Below are positions 37,701 to 49,293 of a stretch of 64,000 nt of DNA, in pieces. A model generated the notes under the pieces. That model was not told where the DNA came from. It saw only the letters and a program-made list of their open reading frames with translations, and made no database searches. A program made the position numbers and the translations under genes. The DNA comes from Lineus longissimus (lineage: Eukaryota; Nemertea; Pilidiophora; Heteronemertea; Lineidae): assembly GCF_910592395.1 (NCBI RefSeq), contig NC_088312.1, positions 22,945,292-23,009,291 of the forward strand. Direction: 5' to 3'. Numbering within the stretch: position 1 is the first letter of the stretch; each line of letters opens with the position of its first letter.

Positions 37701-40700
37701 TCAAGTCATCATTCCACATAATACCATAAGTTAACAGACTGTCAGTCAAGTCATCATTCCACATAATACCATAAGTTAACAGACTGTCAGTCAAGTCATC
37801 ATTCCACATAATACCATAAGTTAGCAGACTGTCAGTCAAGTCATCATTCCACATAATACCATAAGTTAGCAGACTGTCAGTCAAGTCATCATTCCACATA
37901 ATACCATAAGTTAGCAGACTGTCAGTCGAGTCATCATTCCACATAATACCATAAGTTAACAGACTGTCAGTCAAGTCATCATTCCACATAATACCATAAG
38001 TTTACAGACTGTCAGTCAAGTCATCATTCCACATGATACCATAAGTTAACAGACTGTCAGTCAAGTCATCATTCCACATAATACCATAAGTTAACAGACT
38101 GTCAGTCAAGTCATCATTCCACATAATACCATAAGTTAACAGACTGTCAGTCAAGTCATCATTCCACATAATACCATAAGTTTACAGACTGTCAGTCAAG
38201 TCATCATTCCACATGATACCATAAGTTAGCAGACTGTCAGTCAAGTCATCATTCCACATAATACCATAAGTTAGCAGACTGTCAGTCAAGTCCTCATTCC
38301 ACATAATACCATAAGTTTACAGACTGTCAGTCAAGTCATCATTCCACATGATACCATAAGTTAACAGACTGTCAGTCGAGTCATCATTCCACATAATACC
38401 ATAAGTTAACAGACTGTCAGTCAAGTCATCATTCCACATAATACCATAAGTTTACAGACTGTCAGTCAAGTCATCATTCCACATGATACCATAAGTTAAC
38501 AGACTGTCAGTCAAGTCATCATTCCACATAATACCATAAGTTAACAGACTGTCAGTCAAGTCATCATTCCACATAATACCATAAGTTAACAGACTGTCAG
38601 TCAAGTCATCATTCCACATAATACCATAAGTTTACAGACTGTCAGTCAAGTCATCATTCCACATGATACCATAAGTTAACAGACTGTCAGTCAAGTCATC
38701 ATTCCACATAATACCATAAGTTAACAGACTGTCAGTCAAGTCATCATTCCACATAATACCATAAGTTAACAGACTGTCAGTCAAGTCATCATTCCACATA
38801 ATACCATAAGTTTACAGACTGTCAGTCAAGTCATCATTCCACATGATACCATAAGTTAGCAGACTGTCAGTCAAGTCATCATTCCACATAATACCATAAG
38901 TTAGCAGACTGTCAGTCAAGTCCTCATTCCACATAATACCATAAGTTTACAGACTGTCAGTCAAGTCATCATTCCACATGATACCATAAGTTAACAGACT
39001 GTCAGTCGAGTCATCATTCCACATAATACCATAAGTTAACAGACTGTCAGTCAAGTCATCATTCCACATAATACCATAAGTTTACAGACTGTCAGTCAAG
39101 TCATCATTCCACATGATACCATAAGTTAACAGACTGTCAGTCAAGTCATCATTCCACATAATACCATAAGTTAACAGACTGTCAGTCAAGTCATCATTCC
39201 ACATAATACCATAAGTTAACAGACTGTCAGTCAAGTCATCATTCCACATAATACCATAAGTTTACAGACTGTCAGTCAAGTCATCATTCCACATGATACC
39301 ATAAGTTAACAGACTGTCAGTCAAGTCATCATTCCACATAATACCATAAGTTTACAGACTGTCAGTCAAGTCATCATTCCACATAATACCATAAGTTTAC
39401 AGACTGTCAGTCAAGTCATCATTCCACATGATACCATAAGTTAACAGACTGTCAGTCAAGTCATCATTCCACATAATACCATAAGTTTACAGACTGTCAG
39501 TCAAGTCATCATTCCACATAATACCATAAGTTTACAGACTGTCAGTCAAGTCATCATTCCACATGATACCATAAGTTAACAGACTGTCAGTCAAGTCATC
39601 ATTCCACATAATACCATAAGTTTACAGACTGTCAGTCAAGTCATCATTCCACATAATACCATAAGTTTACAGACTGTCAGTCAAGTCATCATTCCACATG
39701 ATACCATAAGTTAACAGACTGTCAGTCAAGTCATCATTCCACATAATACCATAAGTTAACAGACTGTCAGTCAAGTCATCATTCCACATAATACCATAAG
39801 TTAGCAGACTGTCAGTCAAGTCATCATTCCACATAATACCATAAGTTAACAGACTGTCAGTCAAGTCATCATTCCACATGATACCATAAGTTAACAGACT
39901 GTCAGTCAAGTCATCATTCCACATAATACCATAAGTTAACAGACTGTCAGTCAAGTCATCATTCCACATAATACCATAAGTTAACAGACTGTCAGTCAAG
40001 TCATCATTCCACATAATACCATAAGTTAACAGACTGTCAGTCAAGTCATCATTCCACATAATACCATAAGTTAACAGACTGTCAGTCAAGTCATCATTCC
40101 ACATAATACCATAAGTTTACAGACTGTCAGTCAAGTCATCATTCCACATGATACCATAAGTTAACAGACTGTCAGTCAAGTCATCATTCCACATAATACC
40201 ATAAGTTAACAGACTGTCAGTCAAGTCATCATTCCACATAATACCATAAGTTAACAGACTGTCAGTCAAGTCATCATTCCACATGATACCATAAGTTAAC
40301 AGACTGTCAGTCAAGTCATCATTCCACATAATACCATAAGTTAACAGACTGTCAGTCAAGTCATCATTCCACATAATACCATAAGTTAACAGACGGGACT
40401 TAAACAAGTCAACTGTGATTTAGGAATGATAATGGCATGACAATTCTTGCATCTAGAGAATGAATGTAATGGTGCATATTTTTGTAAGGTGTTGAGTGTT
40501 TTAGGGCCGGGGACGTGGTTCTGGGGAAGGGAGAACACAGTTCGTCACTTTTCATCTCAAGTTTGCATGAAAAACATAGTTATCTGTGACATGTGGCCTT
40601 CTCTGAATACAGCCATGGTTTATGTGGCATACTTCCCATGTTTTGCCTTGAATGTGATTGCCTTCCGCTCTTCCAGGAAGACTTCCCTATCTCAGACTTC

Positions 40701-43700
40701 TTGCCTGAAATTGTAGGTATTTTGATCTTTCTAGGAGTAACATTTTAACCTGCTAAAATTTCTAATTTTGTAAATTCTTGTACATACTGAATATAATTGT
40801 TGACAATGCCATTCTTTAGGCATACAATACTATAGATGCCAGGTTTCAGCAAGTTCGTCTTCAACGAAGGACGTCACATCATTATATTGTATCCCATATC
40901 AGAACAAGTAGAAAGCTTAACAGAGAGACACACTGCTTCTTAGGCCATAATCACTCATAATCACTGACCATCAACTGCGCTACGGAGGTAACAAATCTAA
41001 AACTGTAGAAAGCTTTTAACATCTTTTAGCGCTTGTTTAGGCGCTCCTATCACTGCCAGTAGAGGGTGCTGTCTAGCTCCTATCACTGCCAGTAGAGGGT
41101 GCTGTCTAGCTCCTATCACTGCCAGTAGAGGGTGCTGTCTAGCTCCTATCACTGCCAGTAGAGGGTGCTGTCTAGCTCCTATCACTGCCAGTAGAGGGTG
41201 CTGTCTAGCTCCTATCACTGCCAGTAGAGGGTGCTGTCTAGCTCCTATCACTGACAGTAGAGGGTGCTGTCTAGCTCCTATCACTGCCAGTAGAGGGTGC
41301 TGTCTAGCTCCTATCACTGCCAGTAGAGGGTGCTGTCTAGCTCCTATCACTGCCAGTAGAGGGTGCTGTCTAGTGTTCACCAGGCGATGGCGACATGTCG
41401 TCTACTCAGCTACTGTTACTCGTGCAAGCATGTCCGTATCTGATTGTATTGTGAGTCAGCCTATAACTAACAGAACCCACGCTTGGGGGGAAGCTATAGT
41501 CAAAGTTGGCACACACATTTAGGATGAGAACTTGCATGCTACTAGACATGTTGTCACACGATTCCGTTCTGTGGTAGATGGGCACACTCACTAGCATGAC
41601 ACGGCAGTCACGTCTCTATTAATTATCAAATTGTACAATAGGCCGTCAAACGCAAGTTGGTGGGGCAGTATAGCGAGCCTGGTTGCATAGGCAGTACCCT
41701 CGAACACCCGACCTTGGCCGACTTTCGACAGTTTGAGAGTGTGCCCGAAACTGGCGCAGAATATGACATGTATCAAGTAAGTACTGAAAGAGCGGGGCGT
41801 AGGTTACTCTGAGGGGTTTAATCCAATTATCCAATATTTTGATCAAAGGTTTAATCCAATATTATCCAATCTTATTCTTAGACAAGGTCATAATGGTCCC
41901 AGGTTATATAGAGTGTTTCATGGTCAGCCATTTGGAGGGCATAACAATGATTTGTCATGCCTGACTTAACTGAATCAAATGCTGTCATGGTCACTTGGAC
42001 TTGCTTTCTTTTGTCTGTCCCTCCAACAAGGCTGGTGATGACGTCACATGAACCACTTTTTGTGTATTTATTCCTTTGTAGGAAATCACACAGATGCATT
42101 GTGTAGATGTCATGAACTATTTTATTTGAATAACTTTGACATCACAGTTTGCATATGGTGCCAATGGCATCTTCCCTTTCCTTGGTTCTTTAGAATCAGT
42201 TGATATTTCTCTTCATCATATCAGGGACCTGGACGGTGATTTAGACAATATTATAAAGTATCATTGAATCGTTCGCTTCCAATTTCAGATAAGGGCCAGG
42301 AATCTACCAGATGGAGAACTTATAACAGGAAACTTATTGATTTTCCAGGTTTCCTCTTGGAGAGGAATTATTACATGTACATAATAGTTCAGTATTTCAT
42401 TTGATATTTTGCTCCAAATTACAGTCGACTTTATGATTCTTTTCAGGCCTCTGGGTCAAAATCACTGGATTCCTTAGGTAGGATACTATTATTTTGTTTC
42501 TTTTAGCCGTACATGTATAATTGGCTGTGACGCTCTGTCTCTCTGTAAATTTGGATGAAGAGATACTGTTCCCAATTAGCCAAGCACTTGAGAACTTGGT
42601 GTGGCCAGGTATCCAAGTCCAGGCTTGCATTTCAGCCAAATGAGGGAATGAGTTTACAATCCCCGATCACACGCCAAAAAAAGGTCATCGGTTGACTAAC
42701 GAAGCACCACTGTTCAATGGATTTATAGTTGAATGCGATCAAACTACGTCATTTCCGATCGGCGATTGTAAATTTCAACCCAAATGAGACGTGATTGGCT
42801 GTGCTAACACAGTGCTGCCACCTGTGTAATCAACAAATTACAGTTGGTTCAAACCAGTTGACTTGTAGCAGGGCTCAAATGCTCTACTGATGATGCCAGT
42901 GTCTGCCACTCTGGGCTTCTCCAGGGTAGCTGTTGTTGACCGTACCTTTGTGTCTCTGTATGTTAGAAGATTTGCTGTAGAGTGGTATTTTGGCTCCTCA
43001 ATGTGCTGTTTGATGAGAGCACAGTTTCTTCATTGTTGCTAACCTCCTCTTTCAGACGCGGCGTCAGTATTAGCCGGTGACCAGACTAGTCCAAATGATG
43101 TGCCAAGAGAACGATATGGTAGCGAAGAAGATATTTTAGCAGAAAAAGTCAAGTCAGGACGGTGAGTGACCTGGCAAGCAGTCGTTAAGATGGATTGATG
43201 GGATTATTTGTTGGATTGCTGTGGTTATTTGTTGAATTGCTCTTGGCCAGAAAGCACCTCGTTTCCATGTAGCAGCCAAGGTTTGATCCAACACAACTCA
43301 AACTACAGCCCCTCATCATGAAACCATATTGTATTTGTAACTTGACTCATAGATCCAGTTGTTTGTCTGTTGTATTTTCCGTTTTCTAATGTGTCCGCTA
43401 ATGTCTCAGAGTCTTTGTGAAAGTGTCACTGAGTTTCTACTTGTCTTATCGGTTGTCACCATTAGGTAGTAAATACAATAGTTGATACTGTCTGTGGAAG
43501 CATCACGCTGATATGAATGAGTCGGAAACTGAATCCTGTCCATATTTTTTCAGGCGAGTGAGCAGTGAGAGTAAACCAAGTATCCAAGCTTCAATACGCC
43601 AACAGCGCCAACGGAATACGACGCTGGAGCGATTAGCAGGCGAACTGAATCAGGAGTTACAGGAGGTGATGGAACAAAGAATAGCATTAGAGATCCAATT

Positions 43701-43728
43701 GGAACATTTGAGGCCTTTTTCAAGCTGA
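21407..43728 (+). CDS. REPS1/REPS2: RalBP1-associated EH-domain protein, REPS1/REPS2-like
   Basis: Exons: 21407-21556, 24048-24171, 25673-25775, 25909-26041, 26193-26421, 26824-27009, 27253-27465, 27686-27762, 28571-28672, 29800-29899, 30215-30226 (12-nt microexon, tentative), 31533-31688, 32338-32577, 33531-33589, 40677-40712 (tentative), 42447-42477, 43056-43161 and 43554-43728. All phases close, giving 743 aa with both tentative exons and 727 aa without. EH1 covers ~1-100 ([23 protein letters not shown]). EH2 covers ~283-370, with IWTLSD and the canonical EF loop [12 protein letters not shown] (334-345). The middle is Pro/Ser-rich with SH3-type PP.VPPR segments and the REPS-specific [13 protein letters not shown]. 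The C terminus ([20 protein letters not shown] to HLRPFSS) is the coiled coil that binds RalBP1 in the family. The protein links Ral signalling to clathrin endocytosis. Human REPS1 and REPS2 are about 796 and 660 aa. Intron 15 contains a 4.3-kb satellite. Confidence 0.93.
22380..22628 (-). other. Orphan exon-like ORF, antisense in REPS intron 1
   Basis: An 82-residue frame, on the strand opposite REPS. A good acceptor-like tract (TTCTTCAATGTTTTCAG) precedes an open, hydrophilic, non-repetitive stretch ([16 protein letters not shown], then an Asp/Tyr-rich part, then CFGGQ and stops). The composition looks more protein-like than that of its neighbours, but no partner exon or domain was recognised. 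It may be the terminal exon of an unannotated antisense gene, a decayed gene fragment, or chance. Confidence 0.2.
30680..30805. mobile_element. MITE family A, copy 1
   Basis: A 126-bp element with near-perfect inverted termini of more than 35 bp (CAATGGGTGATATGAATA; reverse TATTCATATCACCCATTG) in a REPS intron. There is no coding capacity. The centre carries a short TACATTTACACTAGGCCT segment shared with copy 2. Confidence 0.8.
33270..33390 (+). mobile_element. MITE family B, copy 1
   Basis: A 121-bp element bounded by TTTACAATCCCCGATC and its inverted copy, in a REPS intron. The interior (GACGTAGTTTGATCGCATTC, then ACCGATGACC) recurs in reverse orientation at 42653-42772. Confidence 0.85.
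34418..34534. mobile_element. MITE family A, copy 2
   Basis: A 117-bp element with inverted termini GGGTGATATGAATAAAGAC and the matching reverse copy, in the same REPS gene. It lies ~130 bp before the ~1.1 kb modular element. Confidence 0.8.
34661..35813 (+). repeat. Modular ~1.1 kb dispersed element, copy 2
   Basis: This is the inverted counterpart of 1473-2587, inserted sense-wise in the large REPS intron. It starts with the palindrome GCTCACCTCT, gap, AGAGGTGAGC, followed by a CGT triplet run that is greatly expanded relative to copy 1. Three ~310-bp modules follow, each with AGGTCACAGAGGTCA (35045, 35346; 35659 with a one-base change). The element ends near GAGGTGAGC and the small palindrome AATGGCCCTGGCCATT. 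High identity over the full length indicates recent copying. Class unknown; no transposase. Confidence 0.85.
34705..34785 (+). repeat. CGT triplet microsatellite
   Basis: About 80 bp of CGT units, interrupted only at the edges by CCGT. The same site in copy 1 of the element (about 2510-2540) holds a much shorter, interrupted tract. It encodes poly-Ser or poly-Arg in different frames, but there is no sign that it is translated. Confidence 0.95.
36074..40394. repeat. 45-bp satellite array, 96 units
   Basis: A head-to-tail array with a strict 45-bp period over 4,321 bp (4321/45 = 96.0), entirely in one REPS intron. Units differ at a few fixed sites: GTTAGCAGA, GTTAACAGA or GTTTACAGA; TCAAGTC or TCGAGTC; ACATAATACC or ACATGATACC; and a rare TCCTC for TCATC. 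Since 45 is a multiple of 3, one minus-strand frame stays open for up to 412 codons, but the GTTTACAGA variant places a TAA in that frame, so the array is not a coding repeat. Higher-order periods of 630 bp and 135 bp are visible. Confidence 0.97.
41042..41373. repeat. 33-bp minisatellite, 10 units
   Basis: Ten nearly identical 33-bp units (core CTATCACTGCCAGTAGAGGG, then TGCTGTCTAG) lie within a REPS intron. One unit carries CTGACAG in place of CTGCCAG. The period is a multiple of three, so a minus-strand frame stays open without evidence of translation. Confidence 0.95.
42653..42772 (-). mobile_element. MITE family B, copy 2
   Basis: The reverse-orientation counterpart of 33270-33390, with the same termini (TTTACAATCCCCGATC) and an interior nearly identical by eye. 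It lies in a later intron of the same REPS gene. Confidence 0.85.
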
Positions 43729-46700
43729 TAGCACTCGTGAGGTATAGAGACTTGTGAGATACGATTATAATACAGCTAAAAGCTGTATGAGAAGATTACA
43801 CTTCCTCGGCTGTGATATAGCCTGCCCCCGTACTCTCTGCACCCACAAAAAATGCTTCAAATGATGCAACGGTTTACGAAAACTGTGTTGATGACTTGTT
43901 GCTGGTTACTCTGTTGACCCACTTCCATTCACAGATATGCCTGTCTGATGATTAAAGGAAGAAGTCTTAGTTGGCATATAAGTGCTATATGAAGCCACCA
44001 TTATCGTTATGCATTAATCATCAAACTTTGCATCATTTGAAGCATTTGATGTGAGTCGAGACCGGCACAGGCATGGGCTAGCAGCGCCACAGGAGTCTAG
44101 AGGAAGACTTGAGGAGGTTGTCCTGTTACCATAGCTTCTATTGCAGTGGCTGTGTTCCTTACTCCAGCCAACTGGAAATGCAGTGTTCTCCACCTGGTTC
44201 TGTTTGGAGGGTGGAAAACTAGCACTTGTGTGCTGCTCTGATCAGATAGTGCACATACTATGAGAAACCTTCTGGCTAGATGGCACCAAGTAAATAAGGT
44301 GATACTATTAAATTCCAACCTTAACTTCGGCTGACTTCAAGTTGATCTGAAAATAATCGGTATTTTAACGTTATAATCCTAGTGCGGCATTGCCAATCAT
44401 GTATCAAATTAATCATAGAGGTGAGATTGTATTCCAGTCTGCATGCAGCTAAAGGGAAGAGTCCTGGTCAAGAGAGTGATTGCTTCTTAATTTTGTGGAT
44501 CAACTTGGATCAGCCGAAGTTATGTCGAGTGCAGATTTTTGTCGGGGGTGTTTAACCTGTTGAACTGTTAACCGATGATTTATTAACAGTATAGAATATC
44601 CACCCTGCCACAAGTAACTGTGGGGAACACTGTAACTGTGGGGAACACTGTAACTAGCTGCACACGCAGTGTTTCTTGTTATGTTACCGTTTAAAATGGT
44701 TGAGGAAGTACGAATCTAGCAATACCTGCAGACTTGCCAAATTTGTGTTCAGATGTAGATCTACAGATTTTTGATTATCCATTTTGTATGCCGCATTCAG
44801 GCAGCCATGGCCTGCAGGCTGCTGAGAGTTGACCAGTACTGTTATTTGCCTCTGCTTCATGATGCTCTGTTAAAGGAAGACTATAGGCATGTGTCAGGGG
44901 TCCATTTGGTGGTCTTCACTTGACTGGTATAAAAACTTGACCTATTTTCACTTGGTGATAAAAATATTCCTCATCTAAGCGTGAATAGTGTTGATGTAAT
45001 ATGTGAGGTTGTAGAGACTCCTTCTGGCAACTCTGTGTAACTTAATCTGGCCCATCTTCCTCCTGCCTGTAGTCTCCCTTTAAGTTAGAGCCGATCATTT
45101 CTGAGGAAGCCAGTCATCATATCATCGAACACGAAGTAAGATTACATGCTGTCAAATGCAATTTGAGCTCCTAAAGACTGAACTGTAATATATTGCATTT
45201 AATAGTTGTACAGCTATCATGTATAGAAAGGGTTAGTACATACATGTAGGCAGTGCATCTTGAGGCCAAAGATACTGGATTTTATGTGTATCGTCAGATC
45301 GCCGGTGTGTCATTTTAGCCCAGCAAGAAGAACAGAAGGTGTTTCTACTGAAACTGATGGTATTACGAATACATCTGCAGTTATGCGATCAATTTTTGCC
45401 TCAAAACAGAGTCGGATTTGGTGAAGCAGTTTTTCATCTTGTAAATAGGAATTTGTACAGTACTCCTTTTTATAGTCACGATTCAGTGCAACACTTGTGG
45501 GGTTGTTGAAGATATAGTTCAGGGCCGGGTCATCGACCCAAACACGACCCCTTATCTTACGCCAATATTCCATTTTGAATTCACTTCGTTTGAACAAATA
45601 AAGGTGAAGAAAGAAGCTTGGTGGCTTCTGATAGAGATATCGCCCATCATTCATGACTTTTCAACTTTGAGGCTGAATATCAGAATTACAAGTGTCTCGT
45701 GAAATGTTCAAATAGATAAACCATCTTTTCAGAACAAGAATATATGTAATCCCAACATTGACCTAAACATAAGACAGATATAGTGAAGTTGTATTCAAAG
45801 TTGTAGGCCACCTCGCAGACTTGAAATTTCCAATTACAATCAAATATCCCTTAGTGTACAGAGGTGGTTTATCAGTTTGAAACTGTCTGTTCAGATTATT
45901 CAAACATGTCTGGAATTTACCCCAAAGTTTGAAATCAGACTTGGTGTTTGAAGTGTGTACATCCTCCCTGTCGTCTCCCTATTGCTTCACGAGTTAGAAT
46001 TCTCTTTTTCCCTCGCGTTTAAAGATGAGGTCAAAAATCCTGAATCTCTGCATAATTTTCAACATTTTTATCCTGCCGAGCAAACTATCTCAAAAAAAGT
46101 TTGACTTTCAGTCGTGTAGTAATGTTGACCACCCAAGCCAGGGTAAAGATACCTTGACTGATCATGATAAAATCGGCCGCATTTTGGATATTTCTAAAAA
46201 ATATAGCATCTAATACCATTAGCTCAATTAGCAGTGTAGTTAGTTGCAAAGACGAGAGTTTGCATGTATTAACATGGATTCTTCGAATATTTTTGGTTTG
46301 GTTCTGGGGTGAGAAATCCTGGAAGTCCCGTGTTGATGATGTTAGTTTCTGTTATGTGCTATTAGATATAAATACAGTGCAGTATGTGTGTTTTATGTTG
46401 ACAAGATCTTTGAAGCCATCCAAAGACTCTAAAGGGCCGTGTGTTCAAACGATTTCTGAAAATGATTGTATGCCTATTCCGCTATCTTAAATAAATCAGG
46501 GATGGAAAAATGATTCTTGTGTTCTGTGTGGAGTTGGTTTGGCACCTTGTTTACGAATCATATTTTCTGTGAAAAACAGAAAGAAATAGCATAGTCTGCC
46601 AAAATAATCGTGAAACTGAATTGGCCTTGACTATTTTGTGATTCACAGCACATCACGAATGTACAGATGAGCAACTGTAACTTTAGTGGAATCTTGTTGA

Positions 46701-49293
46701 GATCAGTTCATTGTCTTCCTTGTGGGATTCCACTCCTCACAGTCGCCAACTTGCTCCTCTTTTTATTTTGTCTGGAGCTCTTTCTCAAGTGTTGATGGAT
46801 CAACATGGGGGATTTTGCGGAAAGTCCTTGTTCTGGGGCACTGCAGGTTTCATGTTTCACTGCCACAAGACGGCAGATGTGAATTTAGAAGAGGTTTTAG
46901 TTGTTTGTTGTTTAAGAATATTAAGTTCAGCCAGCCATGATAACAACAATCCCACCAGCAGATGCAGTTAACATTTGTCAGGTAGAGTATGATTGGTGGC
47001 AGTCGCACCAAGGTTTGGTGGCGGTGACAGACGTCAACCAATCATGTTGAGGCTTGCATGCATTTGGGAATAAGATAGAGCATGTGATCTGCCAAGCCTT
47101 TGTTTGGTCAGAGGTGCCACAGGTTGTTTTGTCACTGAGTCGAGGTATGTTAAGCTCTGCTGGAGAGGGTTGAGAAAGATGGCATTGCCTCTGTTTGTAG
47201 TAGATAGTGACCACAACTTGTCAAATGTTGTATTGGTGGTGGCCCTCCTGGCTTAAAAACCATCTGTAGATATCTTATGCAAGGAGGGGCACCACCAGTG
47301 CAACATTGAGAATGCAAAAGGAGGCAAACATTTTGACAGCAACATGCTTGAAGCTGTAGGAAATCATTGTCGAGCATTTGGTTACAAAATGCCATCTTCA
47401 AACTGTGGAATGACTGGCTGGCAGTTGTTTATATTCTGTAGTGTCATATTACACCTGTATAACAGATTTTAATACTTTGTCCTGCGGATAATGAGTTAGT
47501 TTTCACAGATAACGTGTATTTTGCACTCGGCCAATTTGCACCAAACTGTTCTGATCTTAGTGAAGTTACATTGTTGTCGAGATATTTGCGTATTTTATTA
47601 ATTGAGTCAAAGTGAATCATACATTGTACATCATAAACTCTGCTGCAATTCAGTTTTCTAATAGATTGTGTGTAGACAATTTCACAATTAGTTTGCTTTT
47701 CGTCGACGAAATACACATTGTACTGGAGAAAAAACCCAGTATGAGATTGACTAGGTTAAGTTACCTTTGATAGTTTTGCATCTTGTTATCAGAGTTTTCA
47801 GCATTTCTCTGTGCTTCCAATGAAAAACTCCATAACAGACGCCTTTTCCCCTTTAATCCCCTCTTGTCAGCGGGTAAACAAAAAGTGACATCATGTAGGC
47901 ATGCGCACTTGGCACCCCTTCCATACCCTCACACAGCACAGTCTTCTAAACCTATTCACCCCCATATCCCTGTTTGGACTACTCCAGTGAATGCATTAGA
48001 GTAGTCCATTTAAGATGGTGTGGGTGAAAGGTGAAACTTCCTTTCCTGTAGACACACTCCTGTTCAGACATGATTTTTCTGTGTGGCTCAAAGAAGATTT
48101 TTGAGAATTTTTGTTGATACTCCATTTTGTCTCTAATTAGACATTTCACTCTCTGCGCTTAATAGAGAGATCGTTAAAACTTGATGAGACTCAAGCAAGA
48201 GGATGTAGTCCCTCTGATGTCATTCATTGGTGTCGTCAATAGCAGATTTGCATGAGAGTTCGGCTCGAATTTCTTGCAATCAATCCAAAGTTGCAGACGT
48301 TTTGGAAAACGATTATAATCTGTGTGCAATTGTTCAGTAGTTGTTGACGGCTTGCCCCAATAAGATGGTGACCCTAAACCACAAGCCAGTCGCTAAACCG
48401 GTGGAAGCCTGTAGGTGTGCATTTCAGAATTGACCCTCATGAAATTTGCCAATAACTCATAAAATTGCATCATATAATATTTCATGGGTTTTCGATTTAT
48501 GCATAGACGAGAATGTCTTATAACTTGTATAAAACTGTAAAGGAGTCTTGCTATAGAAAATCCTATGTTAAACTGTTATGTAATTACATTCAAATAAACA
48601 TACCAATCTGCTGTGATGTAAATCTCATCGGAGTGCTTGGCCTTATTTCCTTAATCGCCCCTTGATCTAATGGAATATCAGCATCCTGCCAGGCGGCACT
48701 GGGGTACGCTACAAGGTTTGAAACTGGAGTTATCAGCAGTGCTGTTGTGAGCATTCATAAGGAGTTGTTATGAATGGGAAGTATCATCATGCTAAGTTTG
48801 GCAATAACTGCTACACTGGCATGCACATTTCTAACATGAACAGCTGCATGGAAAGAAGTTTTATAAATGGGCTTGGCCTTTCAGAGCTGGCCGCCAGATG
48901 CATGCTTAAAGCCTCAGATCCTGGTTGAATGGGTCTTGTGTGAAATTGTTGGTCTTGCGTTTGACTCAAACTATCGCTGAAACCTCTTTATCAAAGACAG
49001 CTTTGGGGCTGGTAAATACTGTGAGGTTTCCTGCATGATGACTAAAGGTTTATGGTCTGTTAAGTGAGGTTCCATTGCAATTCCCTGGGTCGGGAACTAT
49101 CAAATGAAAAGCATGTGGTGGACTATCTTGGATATTCATTATGCATTCCATAATGGAAAATTCATATAAAAGGATATAGGTCATACCTGTGCTATATGGT
49201 ATTCAGTTAAAGGACATGCATGACTTACTTAGGATCTTGCCTTGGGACATGTCTCATATGCTCTATGGATTATAAGGAGGGTGTGTTTTAACC
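43729..49293 (+). other. REPS 3' UTR and REPS-ANO intergenic region
   Basis: No protein domain was recognised across 5.5 kb. Candidate poly(A) signals for REPS are AATAAA at 46490-46495 and 48593-48598. A 114-codon minus-strand frame at 45310-45654 has no recognisable homology. The hairpin at 47221-47309 is the main structured feature. The ANO promoter or untranslated first exon may lie in the last kilobase. Confidence 0.4.
47221..47309. ncRNA. Pre-miRNA-like hairpin (candidate)
   Basis: Two arms (about 47221-47256 and 47275-47309) pair over about 30 bp with only two internal mismatches (242/289 and 250/281), two G-U wobbles and an ~18-nt loop. The arm cores are TTGGTGGTGGCCCTCCTGG and AAGGAGGGGCACCACCAG. 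Stem length and loop size are those of a miRNA precursor. The imperfect, compensated pairing differs from the longer, nearly perfect palindromes of the MITEs here. Strand unknown. A small decayed MITE is the alternative. Confidence 0.35.

Noticed and set aside
36074-40394. CRISPR-like array
   Set aside because: Units are directly adjacent with no unique spacers and the context is a eukaryotic intron.
40997-41380. 127-codon minus-strand frame through the 33-bp repeat
   Set aside because: Same artefact of a period divisible by 3; intronic.
42289-42348. Extra 60-nt REPS exon ([20 protein letters not shown])
   Set aside because: The phase fits but the donor (CAG/GTTTCC) is weak and the peptide has no REPS character. 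The model closes without it.
45310-45654. 114-codon minus-strand frame downstream of REPS
   Set aside because: No recognisable domain, no convincing splice partner or start context, and it lies in a likely 3' UTR. It would need a protein search to revive.
48593-48598. AATAAA as the definite REPS poly(A) signal
   Set aside because: Plausible, but one of at least two (also 46490) over a 5-kb stretch, so it is not called as a firm feature.
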